64,000 nt of DNA from Kitasatospora papulosa (GTDB lineage Bacteria; Actinomycetota; Actinomycetes; Streptomycetales; Streptomycetaceae): assembly GCF_000717245.1 (NCBI RefSeq), contig NZ_JNYQ01000001.1, positions 558,001 through 622,000 on the forward strand. The letters run 5' to 3'. Every line of letters begins with the position of its first letter. Position 1 is the first letter of the stretch. A program made the position numbers and the translations under genes. Below are positions 63,468 to 64,000 of this stretch, one piece after another. The notes under the pieces were generated by a model that was not told the DNA's origin, searched no databases, and saw only the letters and a list, made by a program, of their open reading frames with translations.

Positions 63468-64000
63468 GTGCAGACCCGGACCGTGCCGACCACGACCGAG
63501 CATGTCCCGGCGATTCCCGCGCAGAACCGGGTCACACGTCACCCGGAGACGGCGGGCACGCCCGAACCGGTGCTGGAGGAACCGGTGGAGCCCCGGGAGC
63601 TCCCGGAGCCCCGGAGCCGCCCGGAGTCGGGCGGCCCGACCTCCGACCTCTTCCGCCAGTACTTACGCGAGATCGGACGGATACCGCTGCTCAGCGCCGC
63701 CGACGAGGTGGAGCTCGCCCGCCGTGTCGAGGCGGGACTCTTCGCCGAGGAACGGCTCGCCGGCACCCCCGACCCCGACTCCGGGCTCGCCGTCGATCTG
63801 GACCGGCTCGTGGTGATGGGGCGGATGGCGAAGCGCCGGCTCATCGAGGCCAACCTCCGCCTCGTGGTCTCCGTGGCCAAGCGGTACGTGGGCCGCGGTC
63901 TGACCATGCTCGACCTGGTCCAGGAGGGGAACCTCGGACTGATCAGGGCGGTCGAGAAGTTCGACTACGCACGGGGCTACAAGTTCTCCACGTACGCGAC
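63468..64000 (+). CDS. hrdA: Primary-like sigma factor HrdA (3' truncated)
   Basis: About 177 residues up to the window edge; the frame stays open. After a low-complexity N-terminus, DLFRQYLREIGRIPLLSAADEVELARRVEAG is region 1.2, and the segment RLIEANLRLVVSVAKRY, then GLTMLDLVQEGNLGL and KFDYARGYKFSTYAT is region 2.1-2.2. The neighbouring dnaG suggests HrdA rather than HrdB, C or D. GTG 63468 has GGAGGT 7 nt upstream. A TTA leucine codon at 63663-63665 (residue 66) may require bldA tRNA. The upstream 176 bp hold the promoter but no clear motif. Confidence 0.85.
   Translation, partial: MQTRTVPTTTEHVPAIPAQNRVTRHPETAGTPEPVLEEPVEPRELPEPRSRPESGGPTSDLFRQYLREIGRIPLLSAADEVELARRVEAGLFAEERLAGTPDPDSGLAVDLDRLVVMGRMAKRRLIEANLRLVVSVAKRYVGRGLTMLDLVQEGNLGLIRAVEKFDYARGYKFSTYA

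Overview
The window is a GC-rich, densely packed stretch of actinobacterial chromosome, almost certainly Streptomyces. Third codon positions are nearly all G or C, GTG starts are common, and many genes overlap by ATGA, GTGA or TGATG. Recognisable streptomycete features include hrcA-dnaJ2 behind a CIRCE element, the zur-znuBCA cluster, a leuA leader peptide, GlnR-type boxes at the nitrite/nitrate assimilation genes, and dnaG next to an HrdA-type sigma factor. The gene order resembles, from memory, the S. coelicolor core between roughly SCO2560 and SCO2465. No tRNA, rRNA, CRISPR array, transposase, prophage or attachment site was seen. This is core chromosome rather than an island.

Layout. 1-7.6 kb: end of a SpoIIE-type phosphatase, hemW, a large membrane-tethered periplasmic-binding-fold protein, a DUF3097 protein and a metallo-beta-lactamase-fold hydrolase. 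7.7-15.5 kb: CIRCE-hrcA-dnaJ2, then an NMO-rsmE-HIT-RNase Z-like-add run and a convergent MFS transporter. 15.5-21.9 kb: a pfkB-type kinase, then phoH-ybeY-CNNM-yjbR-(degenerate cytidine deaminase)-era. 21.9-28.1 kb: an M4 protease/emfourin inhibitor pair, leuA with its leader, a TerB-like protein, recO and uppS. 28.1-33 kb: zur, znuB, znuC, znuA and divergent glyS. 33-37.4 kb: small ORFs, a DHA2-type MFS pump divergent from an MmyB-type regulator, and dus. 37.4-44.8 kb: ppdK, an ArsR-like regulator, a decayed M48-like peptidase region, a VOC protein and a PhoX-family protein. 44.8-59.9 kb: a nitrogen assimilation zone (FAD reductase-nirB-nirD, a TSUP permease, nasA, sirohydrochlorin chelatase) interleaved with a class F sortase and its putative surface substrate, plus small metabolic genes and dgt. 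60-64 kb: a ferredoxin-reductase-like enzyme, dnaG and the 5' end of hrdA.

How the genes work together. NasA reduces nitrate and NirBD reduces nitrite to ammonium. The chelatase probably supplies siroheme to NirB, and the candidate GlnR boxes at all three loci suggest shared nitrogen control. Zur represses znuA and probably its own operon partners through two boxes at the znuA start. HrcA probably represses itself and dnaJ2 through CIRCE.

Less expected points: only two genes with a TTA codon were found (the phosphatase and hrdA, both potentially bldA-dependent); a receptor-like solute-binding protein with no transporter partners; a cytidine-deaminase-like protein without zinc ligands; a 9-codon apparently leaderless ORF between hairpins; two CRP-like palindromes; three copies of a GGTACC-centred operator; and a frameshifted M48-like remnant. 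All functional assignments come from reading motifs and recalled family knowledge; no search was run.
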